A stretch of 64,000 nt of DNA from Mycteria americana (taxonomy: Eukaryota; Chordata; Aves; Ciconiiformes; Ciconiidae), in NCBI RefSeq assembly GCF_035582795.1, contig NC_134373.1, positions 42,515,173 to 42,579,172 of the forward strand. The letters are read 5' to 3'. Made by a program: the position numbers and the translations under genes. Shown piece after piece: positions 23,075-35,128 of the stretch. Position 1 is the first letter of the stretch. Every line of letters starts with the position of its first letter. The notes beneath the pieces were generated by a model that was not told where the DNA came from, did no database searches, and saw nothing but the letters and a program-made list of their open reading frames with translations.

Positions 23075-24426
23075 CTGGTCACGCAGCAAATGAAAGGGTA
23101 AATATACAGTATTAGTCCAAGACTGAAAGTACTATGAAAAGCTACTAGTCAAGTTCATAAAGCACCTGGGTCATGGTTAGTGACTAATCAGATTATTACA
23201 ATGTTGCTGGCTAATCAGTGAACGAACTTTAACAACAGAGAGAACTGAAGTTGGGATCTGGCATTACTTTGTTTTTGACTATTATGGGAAAGCATTGGAT
23301 TCAGTTTCAAACATACTGATATAAATTACAATTTTGGACAAATACTTTATTCTAATAGTTGTAACATCAATACTGGAATTCAATGAAAAAAAAAATTAGA
23401 GGAAGAGATTTCTTGAAGTGTGATTTGATTTTTTTCATTGCAAAAAAATTATTTGAAGAATTTTTCTTTGCTCTGTGAGTATCCTATACTATTTCATTAC
23501 ATTATTCGAGCTCCTGTTTGAATGGGAGCTTTATCTGTATATTCTACTATATTCATTCACAAGTAAAAGCATAACGTAGAGAAAGATTCTAAGTATTTTT
23601 TTAAGTAACCTTAGGTTAATGAGGCAATTTCTGTCTTCTCAGCATTAGCCTATAGAGATGCTCTGGGGTTTTTTTTTTAGTTCTTGTGGCTTTTTCTCTC
23701 TATTTCTTCAGACCTGGAAAACATGAAAATCCATACAGTTGGTTGAATTACAAACTATAGATTACTGTCAAAACCTTTAAACTAATTAATTAACACAACA
23801 ATTTTGCTATGAGGCAAAGGTACAATTTTCCACCAGAGACTACAGCCCTGTTTCTAATGTTGGTAGGGGATGAGGCTTTGGAACAGCTGTTCCTGAGTCC
23901 AAAGATATTTGCCGTGTAAGCTAATACTACCAAATGACGGGGTGGTTTTGTTTAGCTGGCTAAACTGCAATTCCTTCTGAGGCAAGTGAAGTCTAGTAAT
24001 GCAGGTTAAATATAGGAACATAGAATACTGTCCCTTTTTAGTTCCAATGTGTTGAGAAAAAATACCAAAAAAATAAAATCAATTTGTTAAACCAGAATGT
24101 TAACTATTAAAATAAATTAATAACTCAATAAGTGGCATGTTGTGTGAAAAAGTAGGCCAAAGTTTATGAACAAACCCAAGAAGTAGGGATTGCGTATAAG
24201 GATACGACCTATACAACCTGTCACTATTATAATGTTCAGTTACACTTCCAAACTACAGTTTCAGGTCCTTTCCTCTTACTGCAATTTGCAACTAGTCATC
24301 CAGACAGAAAATCTGACTTCCATGGGCAAAGGCACGACTACTACTCCCAAAAACCTACAGAATCAGGAAACAGCTCAGGGTCCTATTCTAAGGAAAAGAA
24401 GTCAAATGTGATTAAAATGTTCTTAC
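23075..24426 (-). other. Putative first intron of NEB
   Basis: This lies between the start-codon exon and the candidate untranslated exon. It is AT-rich, with poly-A/T runs near 23,385-23,450. No further untranslated exon could be supported, although one with weak signals cannot be excluded. Confidence 0.45.
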
Positions 24427-24560
24427 CAGCAACATCTAGTAAATATCCTTAGGAGCAAAGCCTCTCCAGTCTTCCCTCCTGAGCAGCACTGGGCGAGAGC
24501 GAGCCTGGTGCATCAGCTCCTAATTACGCATGTGGCTAGCACAGCCAATCTGGCTCCAGC
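24427..24560 (-). other. NEB: Candidate untranslated first exon of NEB
   Basis: On the minus strand, a stretch ending GATGTTGCTG is followed by a good donor (GTAAGAAC, GT at 24426-24425). It starts about 25-30 bases downstream of a TATA-like box at 24,576-24,586. The exon would be about 125-135 nt, non-coding, and would splice over about 1.35 kb to the start-codon exon (acceptor at 23,075). Mammalian NEB also has untranslated exon(s) upstream of the ATG exon. The exon's existence, its 5' end and its direct splicing to 23,074 are inference from signals only; no transcript evidence is available here. Confidence 0.42.
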
Positions 24561-24575
24561 CCACTCAAGTTTCAG

Positions 24576-24590
24576 CCCTAAATATACTTG
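24576..24590 (-). promoter_or_regulatory. TATA / MEF2-like box of putative NEB promoter
   Basis: The minus strand reads CAAGTATATTTAGGG. It contains a TATA-type core and differs by one base from the MEF2 consensus YTAWWWWTAR (GTATATTTAG). A CCAAT-type motif (GATTGG on the minus strand) lies about 30 bases further downstream, inside the candidate exon. A TATA/MEF2 box suits a muscle-specific gene, but the assignment rests on motif and position alone. Confidence 0.38.
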
Positions 24591-24599
24591 GTGACCCCG

Positions 24600-27500
24600 G
24601 AGGAGGCCACCTGTTCTCAGCACCATGAAGGAAAAGGGAGCCGGGCACTTCTGTGCTCCCGAGGAAACCCAAAACACACCAGAGCTTGACTGAACTTCAG
24701 CAGGTCTCTGCTGAAATGGATCCATAGGCAAATCCAAGGGAGCACTCAAATGGAAAAAAAAATGCACGTTTTCTTCTTTCAGAATTTATAATAATGATTA
24801 ATTTGAATTGACAGAGACTATTTCATTCCTATATTGTACCTGAATCAAAACTATCCGTATTCAAGAATCTCTGAACTTCAGAGAAAGGAGAGAGGGGTCT
24901 GAACTTCTAACTGAATTTTTAGTATAAATCTGTCTTTAATTTCATCCCTTAAGTATACCTGAAGCACTTTATCAACTTAACTTGATGCAAATCACGTGTC
25001 AATAGTTTGACCACTTCTTATGAAATGTTACACGTGGACCTGGGCACATGTCAAAACTGACTCCTGGCAAGGAAAAACTTGCAAAGAACCTGATTAACAG
25101 CCAATATGTCTGGTGAAGAAACACTAAGAATACATGATAAACAGATTAAGCGACAGGGGAGCAATTCTAATGTACAAAGTATTTTGGAAGGTCAAAAATT
25201 ACATGATGTATGGAGCAGAATCATGGTGATGATAACAGAACTGACCACTTAGGTTATCTGGTTGACTCACGTAATAGGATTGCTTCAGTTCTTCAGGGAG
25301 GTGCATTTAAAAGCCAATACTAACAATGATCTCTTTTCATGATCTCTTTTCATATAGTATACCACATAATTCAATAAATGATTGTCAGGAGCCCTTGAGA
25401 GACACCTTCTTGTTCCTTAACTCTTTCCAGAAATTAATATTTATATCCAGATGAAATATCGTATCTCATTCACTACTGCCAAGTATTTTATACTCTGCAC
25501 AGAGCCGTAGATCCATCCCTTTCTCCTTTAGGCAAGCTATATGATTTCAATTATTTAGGATTTTGCTTTACTAGGCAATCCTTCCCCTTTTAATCTTCTT
25601 TCTCTTTATTTGAAAGTCCTTCAGTTTCTTAACATCTCTTGAAGATGTCCAGAAATGAATATAGCGTGTTGATGGAGTCTCAGGAGAGCAATGTCAGCTT
25701 AACCTTCTGCTCTCCAATCCAGATCCTGTGTGTGTGCATTCCAGAAATAACTCACAGAGTCATTTTTCTCCCAAGTACTGCTTTTCAGTTGATTGGATGC
25801 ATAATGTGACATCTATGTAAGTGATGACAAACCTTTACGTAGTGAAGGGCCCATTTTTTTTTTTATTAAATATGTAATTCATTATTGCTGTTTCCAGCTT
25901 AAATCTCTGTTGATGCCAAAATTATCACCGTGGCCAATGACTCACCATTCCCCTTCTTGGTTCTTTTCAGCAAGTCTGGGTTCGTGGCCTCTTTTTCAGA
26001 CTTAACAGTTGTACTTTACATTGCTCTTCCTGTAAATGGCATTCCCCCATAGTCACTGCTACATTATTAGATATTATATTATGCCTCATTCCAATCATCT
26101 GATTTAAATCAGGTTTACTAGATCAACAGAAGCTTGTATTGCTCTGTCCTGATGGTTATTCTGACAAAATTAGCAAGCATTTTCAAACGGGATGCAATTT
26201 TCTGTGCAGTTCTCTTGCAAGTTCTTGCAAATAATCTCTCCCTTAGCGATATACTCTGCAACTCCTATCTTACTAAAACATCACCTTCAGATTCTGTTAC
26301 AGTGCTGTTCAATATCCCTTATTTAGAAAGACACTAAAAAAGGCCAAAATTACATGCAGGATCCAAGTACCACTTTTTCTGCTACTGAAATGCAGCTGTG
26401 TGAAACATGGCAGATCTTTAGCAACAGACAGTTCAGGGCTGGAAATGAAGCATGGAATAACCCCCAAAATTACAGAAGGGGTTTAAGAAGCAAAAGTGTT
26501 GTTGCTGAAACAAAAAGTTGGACAGAACATAAGATTTACGTTCCGACATCAGAACATGAAGAGGGGAGAAGAGTGCTCTTAGGTCACATACGGCTGCCAG
26601 CAAATCTTTCAATTCTTACATTTGCTGCTTTGCTCCTTCAGCTCCGAATCTCAGGGAACAACTCTTGACAAAACTATCACTACTAGCTTGATTTCTGTTT
26701 AAAACTGAAAAAAACCCACTACCTTCTCTGTGATTTCTACTCAAGTCCACAATTGGCTTTTATTGGTGAAAATTTAGTGTTCGCTTGCTTAAGTGCTTTA
26801 TCCACATACAACACATACCAATAAACAGATCTTTACATACCTGCCTATATATAAATAAGTTGTTATTTGTATATTTATATATAATACCTCAACACATGCA
26901 CACATATCTTCACATATGTCTATACATTGGTCTTCACTGTGGAAATAAACTACTACGCCCATTGTTACATTTCATATCACTCATTTCTCAGGACCGTTAA
27001 AATGTCAATGATACATATTCACATTGAAATATCAGCAAGTATTGCATGCTGAGGTAGAACATGCATGAGGTAAATGGAATACTAATGGTTAATATTCCTT
27101 TAATATTTTTTTAATTGCTTTATTGTGAGAATTTGTGTCTGTGACTCGGATTTCAAGTCACTGTTTGCTGGAATATTCTGAGAATACCAACCTGACTTTC
27201 TGGGGGACAAATGTTTCAAAGGCATTAGGAAAATTCTGCTGTAGGTGACAGCCTGGCAGTTCTGACACAGGTTAGCACACCAGACCAGATTGTTTTATCC
27301 ACAGTACATAAATATGCATATGCTCAGCAGTTTTAAACTAAAAAGACAGAATGGTGCAAGATGACTAAGGTAGAGGAAGATGTTGTTTTGCATTTAAACG
27401 GCCCAAAATTTTAAAGCAGAAAATATTTTCTTGTACTTAACTTTTTAAAATATTGTCCTATTTATCAAACAGTAACCACTCGGGGCAGGGGGGAAGGAAG

Positions 27501-30500
27501 GAAATAACATGTGATTCTCTACATTGATTTAGGAGGTATAGAACAAAAGAACTATGAAATAGCAGCCTACATATGCTCACTCCCCTAACCCACACAGCAT
27601 TCACATAGAAAAACGCACTGCTTTTTTCTAGAACTGCATTTAGTTCCTTTTGGGAGGCAGTCTTCCACCTATGAAAAATATGTAAGCTAATCCTGGAGCC
27701 TGATCAATATAGAGGATCGGTATGTAAGGACCACAGGGCAGCCACACTGCAACCCCCTCACCCCCAAAAGACAGAACTCTTACAGAAATTCTAGTTTTCT
27801 ACAACCTCCCTGCTGGTTAGTGACATTTGTGTATTGCCTTGATCATTCATTCCCTTGTATTTCTTTTATAGTCTATCACCCTCTAGATTCCAGGGTAGAG
27901 TTTGGAAGAATTTTAATAGGCCAAGGCCAGATCCCACATCATGAAACCCAGGCAGTACATATTGAACGGTAAGCCTGCAATTACCTCTTGAAGACGACGA
28001 CTTCAAGACTCAAGAGACTTTCTCTCCATCCTTGCATCTGTTTGACCGAAAGTTACACAGGAAATCTGTTGCGCCAGAGATTACACTGGCTTCTCTCTGT
28101 CTTGCCCTTTGTGTGGAAAAACTTACTGACATCATGGGTACTATATTTAACAAACTGAGGTAATCAGTAGACCACCCAGACATAACAAGCATTGTATCAT
28201 TGAAAAAGGACATATTTAATACATATTTGTGTCATTATGTCTATTTTTAACTACCACTATTAAGTTATTTTCATGCTTTTCACCATTTCTTTCTGCCTAC
28301 CCGATTTTGCACAGGAAAGCTGGTTAAAAAAAAAAAAGAAATCTTGTACTTCAGCATTTACAAGGCTCTCACCTAGGCTAATCATGAGTCCAAAATTTTC
28401 CTTTAGAGTGCAGTCTCCATCAAAAAAATCTAAAAAAGCACTGGAGACTGTAAGATGTGACATGTATGTTGCCTGTGATATACAATCTGCAAGACACTAA
28501 TATTCAACCTGAAAAATGCTGTAACAATCAAAAAGCCTTGAACATGAAAGCCGTTCAGTCTGGGAGGAAAGTGTTAACTGAAGAGCACAACATAAGCTTC
28601 AGAGCCCTAAAAATAAAGTAATTCTTGTTAGATAAGCTGTTACCAGCCTCTGCCGGGAGGCCCACAAGCTATATTTGTATCTGCACTCCAGGGATCCAAA
28701 CGATAGAGGACGCAGGTATAGAAAATGCAAGTCGTAGAAACTCCACTAATAATGAAAAAGGAAGTGAAAAAGGGAGTTAGGTGCTGGTTTTCCCTCATCA
28801 CGCTGTTCTTACAAGGGGTTATCCAGTAGTTATTGCACCTTCCTATGTAGGTGGGGAAGGAACCATGACCTATTACAAGCTGCAGTAATCACATCGAGGC
28901 ACAAGTACATGTGCTACCCGTGCCAGCATTTAAAGATGCTTATGCCTGCGTGAACACTGTAGTAGACCATTATCTTGTATTTTTTTCCCAAAGAACATTT
29001 ATCATATTGAGACCCTGTACAGGCTTGACTGTACATGGTTTCTAGATCCCAAGTGGACTTGATGATGAAGTCAGGTGCAAAGGTACTGGTTGATACCAGG
29101 ACCGAAATAGCTAAGGGGGCATTCTCCCAATTTAGGGAACCTCAGTGGGTTTGACGTGCTACAATATTAGAAGCATCTGAGGAAAGCATTTTCAGGAACT
29201 CAGTACTGAATCTATATGTCGCTTAAGCTGGCAGCGTGGCGTTGATTGAGCAAAGAAGTATCTGCGCTTTGAATACATGCCATACATCTCTGCAATTTCT
29301 GTAACTGTCATGCAGCCTAGTAACTAAAACATGGTTTTAAGTGTACAAGCAAAGGAAAAGGCATGTTCTCCTAGGACTGAAAGTCTTTATTTCTTGGTAT
29401 TTGCCTTATTTTTTTTCCCTACTAATTATCATGTGGTAAAAGCGGCATATCATTTTAGAAGTATGCAAAAGTCACATCATAAGAACTTCAGCTGTATTCA
29501 AGGAACAAAAACCTTACACAAGTTGAACTCGTGCATCTTTAATGGTCCAGCTAAGCTTTCTCTTCATAAGCTGCAGGCGCAGGTGCAAAATTGACAGATG
29601 AGGATATGAGATGTAACAATGTGTTTCTCTTTTTAAAAAAATCAGGTGTAGTCTATACTGCAGACACGTGCAAACATCTCACTCCTGTAATTGTTTTGAA
29701 ACAACTAAGAAGATTTATTAGCATATGAAACTGTGAGGCATGTGAGGCATGAGTGGAAGCCTGACTGTTCAAAATCTGATAAAGGCCTCCAAAATGAATA
29801 GGATTTTGATGTGTTGTTGACAGAGGTGGCTCTGAGGAGAGAGGCTGTTCTAGGAGTACCTTATCTGGTGCAGAGTCAGCATGCACAGCAGCAGTCAGCC
29901 AGGCTGACCTGTTAGAACAGCTTACCTACGGGACGGCAAATTTTGGTCTGATGTGTAGAAATATTTTGGTCTGATGTGTAGAAAAATTTTTTACCAAAAA
30001 ATATGAAGTGAAGGGCTTGGTTAGACAAATGCAAGTGATCGCCTTAGAATTATATATATATATAGATATGTATGTATATTTCTCTGAGACCTCCCTTTAC
30101 AATATGACAGCTGGCAGTACATTAAGCCAACCTTTTTTCTTCTGCATGAAACAGGCTAGGAGCACATGCATTGTCAGTGATTGTATCTTGGCTTAGGAAT
30201 GAAAATTTCCATCCGACAGGAAATTTAACTGTTTAAACTACAGATAATCCTTGGATCTGACAAGTTGCATAGCACTGAGGAGTAACACTCACAGTCTGTG
30301 CATGGTAGACCTCTAGCCCCAAGCCGGTCAACCACTAGTACTGAGTTACTGCACACAGGCTATAAAGCCATCTACAGCTGCGATGATCGGCCGAGTCTGA
30401 ACCACCGTGTCCGTGTCCCAGTGTCTCAAAGCTTTGAGGCATTTGAGAACCTGAATACGACAATGTCATAGACTCACTGTTTTGTGATGATTCCTGAACA

Positions 30501-32566
30501 CAGAAGGAGGCAAGTCACAGTATCTAATAATGAAGGGTTTCCTAGTTCATTAACAGCTGACTAATTAACTCACTGTAAAACTAAACAAGTACAAGCAGAA
30601 AAAAAGCATCTTCCCTTGATCCTGTTCTCTGGAATCAGAAATGCTAGAATCGATGCCTATGCATTTGTAAAAGTAGTAAGGTCATTTTTTATACCACAGA
30701 TACATTCTCTTATTCTGGTTAGGTTGTCCATCCAACTGAGACAAATACTTGCAAACATTATTTTTTTAAAATGGAAGTACCATACAAATGTGTTTTTTTA
30801 GGAAAGGATACATGTTCTAACAAGATGAACTTCACTTTGTACTTTGGTGCTCCTTATCATCTTTCTTAAAGTATTAATAGAAAATATTAGATCATAATAA
30901 ATAATATACTTAGAGGTAATGCAATCAAAATGCCATGAGTAAATCATCTACAGTGTCTTGGTTTTTACATGTTTATTTTTTGATACTGACAGGGTACTAC
31001 AGGATGAGTAGCAGCACAAGCTACTAGCTGTATGGTATGTAAACCAACCACTTAGTATATTGCCATGAGTCAAAAAGACTTCGTTGGAAGAGGGGGAAAG
31101 AAAGGAATATTGGTATGAAAGCATAATTCATTTCACACTTCCTGATGTTTCTGGACAGAGAAGGAACTGTCATCTCACTGAAATCTCTCTACATGACAAG
31201 CTTCTGTTTACTACCCCCTGCCCCTTAGTGAAATTGCAATCATTGCTTTTTTCTGACAGGTCCAAGCGGCAAAATAAAATCCAAATAAGTGTTAACCCAG
31301 TGCTTGATGGTCTTTGGATATAGGACTGAAGTTTTTAGTATAGAACAGCATTAGGAAAAAAAACCCACCAAGGTATTTCACTTCCCTTCTCATCTTACAT
31401 CTAGGTAACACACATTCAAGCAGCATTCAAAATCACCGCCCCATACTTCTTCAGGTAGAATATTATTTGAACTCACAGAGAAACACATATACACTGACAT
31501 GTTTGCTTGCTGCGGGTATATCTCTTCAAAACCATATACCAACTACTATTCTCGCACAGAATATTTGCTTTCTTTGTCAATTCATGCAAATCTCGCATGG
31601 TCATCTCTGTTAGCGTCCAACCAGGATATTTCAAACATTGAATCAAGAGAGGATTCAATGGGGGAAAAAACCCCAAACAAACCCAAACTGAAAAGAATAT
31701 GAACAAGATGCCAAATATTTGTTATTTTTTTCCATGATGAGATATCACGAAGCAAAGAGAAATCAGATGAACAAATGCATCTCAACCTAACTCTCCAACT
31801 AGTTGTAGAAACTTAAAAATTAGTATAAGATTTAAAAAAAAAACAACACTGAAGATATAAAATCACGGTGTAAAAGATACCATATATTGCCACAAGATAT
31901 TTACGCATAATTAACAGTCAGCAGCAGCCTTGTTTTGGGTTTTTTTCCCAACTGAATCTGGTCATTGGCATGAAAGGTAGTTCTCCTCACATGACAGCAT
32001 CTGTCACAGCCTCCACTCTTCTTTACTTAGGTCCTTTGAGAGTCTTAAAAGAAAACATTTATCAACAAGATGATGTCAAACAGCCTAATTTATCTCTCCT
32101 ACTAATGTTCCCAAGACAGCAACAGTTTTTTTCACATAGGCACTGAGCAGAAAGAAGATACACTGAAGGAAGACTTCTTCAAGAATACAAAACCAGCTCT
32201 GATTGTATTGATCAGATTTCCTAACATGAGCTTATGGGGTAAGCTTAGATACAGCACACAACTCTTTCATCTGTAACTCAAAATTCCTAGTTTTCAGAAT
32301 ATTAATTTAAGTTAGTATAAAATAGGAAAGGAAGAGGAGGTTCTTTTCAAATCTTTTCTTCTTCTTTCTATTTATAAGATAAATAAACTTTTATATTTTT
32401 AGAACAGAGGTACAAATATCAGCTGTAAATGCCAGTGAAAAGCCATGACTGTCAGCCAGAATTTCAGTTCTTATACTGTCTCCAACACTTGTCCCTTTGG
32501 GCAAGCCTCTGTCTTACTACTATGCAGTAAAGATAACATCGATCTTTTATCTTTTGAAAACTTTTT
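24600..32566. other. Intergenic DNA upstream of NEB
   Basis: No supported gene. Short direct repeats are present: a 13-bp tandem (GATCTCTTTTCAT, twice) near 25,329-25,354, a 23-bp tandem at 29,941-29,986, and a TA-rich microsatellite near 30,050-30,080. All open frames are under about 105 codons and resemble no family I know. The part adjacent to 24,600 may hold NEB promoter and enhancer sequence. Confidence 0.6.
29941..29986. repeat. 23-bp tandem duplication (2 copies)
   Basis: The unit TTTTGGTCTGATGTGTAGAA plus three bases (ATA or AAA) occurs twice head to tail. The near-identity implies a recent slip or a variable-number site. Confidence 0.85.
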
Positions 32567-33219
32567 CACAGAATCACAGAATCACAGAATCATATAGGTT
32601 GGAAAAGACCTTTAAGATCATCGAGTCCAACCATAAACCTAACACTGCCAAAAACCACCACTACACCATGTCTCTAAGTACCTCATCCAAACGTCCTTTA
32701 AATACCTCCAGGGATGGCGACTCAACCACTTCCCTGGGCAGTCTGTTCCAATGCTTGATAACCCTCTCGGTGAAGAAAAATTTCCTAATATCCAGTCTAA
32801 ACCTCCCCTGGCGCAACTTGAGGCCATTTCCTCTTGTCCTGTCACTTGTTACCTGGGAGAAGAGACCGACCCCCACCTCTCTACAACCTCCTTTCAGGCA
32901 GCTGTAGAGAGCGATGAGGTCTCCCCTCAGCCTCCTTTTCTCCAGGCTGAACAGTCCCAGCTCCCTCAGCCGCTCCTCATAAGACTTCTGCTCCAGACCC
33001 TTCACCAGCTTCGTTGCCCTTCTCTGTACGCGCTCCAGTACCTCAATATCCCTCTTGTAGTGGGGGGCCCAAAACTGAACACAGTATTCGAGGTGCGGCC
33101 TCACCAGTGCCGAGTACAGGGGCACAATCACTTCCCTAGTCCTGCTGGCCACGCTATTTTTGATACAGGCCAGGATGCCATTGGCCTTCTTGGCCGCCTG
33201 GGCACACTGCTGGCTCAAT
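32567..33219 (-). mobile_element. CR1 LINE, 5'-truncated 3' fragment
   Basis: Read on the minus strand, this is the 3' about 650 bp of an avian CR1. It ends with the conserved segment (complement of TTGGAAAAGACCTTTAAGAT) and three or more copies of an 8-bp terminal repeat (GATTCTGT type) at about 32,567-32,594. The 5' end is truncated at 33,219, directly against an ATT-rich microsatellite. Target-primed insertion with 5' truncation is the usual CR1 fate. The undisturbed frame and clean tail suggest a relatively recent insertion. Confidence 0.97.
32661..33218 (-). CDS. CR1 ORF2 C-terminal fragment (185 codons, non-host)
   Basis: This is an uninterrupted frame from the 5' truncation point to a natural stop at 32,661. 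It encodes the C-terminal domain of the CR1 reverse transcriptase, with the family-typical [49 protein letters not shown] and [18 protein letters not shown] segments. The RT catalytic core and endonuclease are missing, so it cannot function for transposition. The apparent methionine start is incidental to the truncation. It is a mobile-element remnant, not a cellular gene. Confidence 0.93.
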   Translation of the reverse strand: MSQQCAQAAKKANGILACIKNSVASRTREVIVPLYSALVRPHLEYCVQFWAPHYKRDIEVLERVQRRATKLVKGLEQKSYEERLRELGLFSLEKRRLRGDLIALYSCLKGGCREVGVGLFSQVTSDRTRGNGLKLRQGRFRLDIRKFFFTERVIKHWNRLPREVVESPSLEVFKGRLDEVLRDMV

Positions 33220-33265
33220 TATTATTAATAATTATTATTATTATTATGGCTTTCATTATTATTAC
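33219..33265. repeat. (ATT)n microsatellite at the CR1 junction
   Basis: A run of ATT/TTA triplets with minor interruptions directly follows the 5'-truncated end of the CR1 copy. It may mark the AT-rich target or have grown at the junction. Confidence 0.85.
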
Positions 33266-35088
33266 CATTGTTGTGAATCAGTAGCTTACAGCAACTACAG
33301 TGATGAGTTGCGGATGTTATCTTGTAAGCAGATTGATCTATAATTTAGAGCCACAGACACCCAGTGAACAGTTGCAGAGGGAAAGTGGTGCAGTGGCAGA
33401 CAGGTCTACTCTGCAGGGACAGAGATCTGGAGTCACGCAGGTGCGTGATCAGCAAGTAATGCCTATCCCCTTGAAAGCACTTGGTGTGGAAACAGTGGGA
33501 TGAGGACTATACTACATCACACCTTTTTGGTGCCTGCTACTTCTTGGCATTGATGGTCCTTTTCCCTTTCAATCCCTAAGGTGGGTTATTGTTGCACTTA
33601 TGCTGAAGGAAGAAATATAATTCCTTCTTAGTGGTCTACCTCAGGTGCACGCACAAGAATTGTCCCACCTCAGTAGTCAAAATGCTGCTGGCTGTTATGA
33701 CATGATCCAGTTTTCTCACATGTCAATTTAATTTTGCCTCGACTTTTCAAACCTGTCTATTAGTTTCAATATACATGCATTCTTCCTCCAGCTTCTCACT
33801 GAACTCAGCAGAGCCCTACAGTGAATTTAGAGGCACAGTTGTGGTTTCTTCTGGAACTGAGCTGCAACAATTTATTAAGAAATCATAAGCCAGTCCAGGT
33901 TCATTTATATCCCTGTCCACATTCAGATCATTTAATAAGTCTTCACATTAAGTCTATTATTTCTAGCAAAGCTTGGCAGTGGGAAAGTTTCATGTGGCTT
34001 TGAACAGCATTGCCAACTTTCCACATCACCCCAACAGCAACCGATAAATGGATGGACAAACACAGCTATAACATAAAGGCGTTCCGTGTCGTAAATCACT
34101 TGGGATGAAGGGACAGGGCTGAACACACTCTTTGCCTTCTGCAAAAACGGTGATCAGTCCCTTAATTCTGAAATCACCTCTGCTGCCTTTTTCAGTTCAA
34201 CAACAATTGCACCGATATTACTGAAAGATGTTCATGCCCTATGTGAGAACAGAGGGAATAAATCAAATATTTACTACTTAGGCCCGCATACCTTTTTTCC
34301 ACCAAGGACATGCTTTCTTCCAAAAAGGGAACAAGCTATGAATAGAAAGGTGTGACTGAGATAACAGTCCTTTTAACTTTTTTTTCTTGGGCAAAAGAAA
34401 AAAAGTGCTACTATCAGTCTTCCTTACGGCATCTCACCATTCAAAGGGTTTTTCAAATTTGTGCAGGGTTCATTTGTAAAGTTTCTAGTAAAATGGCATC
34501 AGGCACTGCCACTGGATCCCTCTGACTCCCCTATGTTGCAAACTAGTTCCCACAGTAAATGGAAAAGCAAACATGCAACTCAGAAGAGACCTGGGCTTCC
34601 AAAAGAACCATCCAAGGGCAAGATCACAAAAGCTGCTATAAAAGAAGGTCAAGATTTAGATCAAAGCTCAATGAGTATACTCAAGAAATACCATAATAAC
34701 TAAATCTCCCCATCAATATACAATTCATGTCTGTAGTCTTCTTGACCTGAAGGATGCTAAATAATAAGCTAAAGTGCACATGTCTAAATTTAAATGTTAC
34801 AGACTTTAGCAAATTGTAACCTGTGTCTGAGAGCCATTTTTTAGAATTTCTCTCTTTTACTCTGCTCATTTAAATGGAACATATTTATATGAAAGGTTAC
34901 TAACACCTCCAATGGTAAAACGAGGGGGAAAGATTGCAACATGCTTAGCATTTCTAACTTACATTGCTGAAACGGTATCTCATATCCTGAAATACAATCT
35001 GCAGTAGTCCATAAAATATTAAGACTACTTGCTAGTTGTGGACAGGAATACTTTGCAGAAGCAGTTCCCAGTGGCAGAATGTGCCGTG

Positions 35089-35128
35089 AAAGGTCATTAA
35101 CACAACACAAAGGTCATTAACACAACAG
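35089..35128. repeat. 20-bp tandem duplication (2 copies)
   Basis: The unit AAAGGTCATTAACACAACA plus one base occurs twice head to tail. Each unit carries an AGGTCA nuclear-receptor half-site, but the 20-bp spacing does not fit a classical direct-repeat element. Confidence 0.85.

Noticed and set aside
32751-33284. 177-codon plus-strand frame
   Set aside because: Antisense shadow of the CR1 ORF2 fragment running into the ATT microsatellite.
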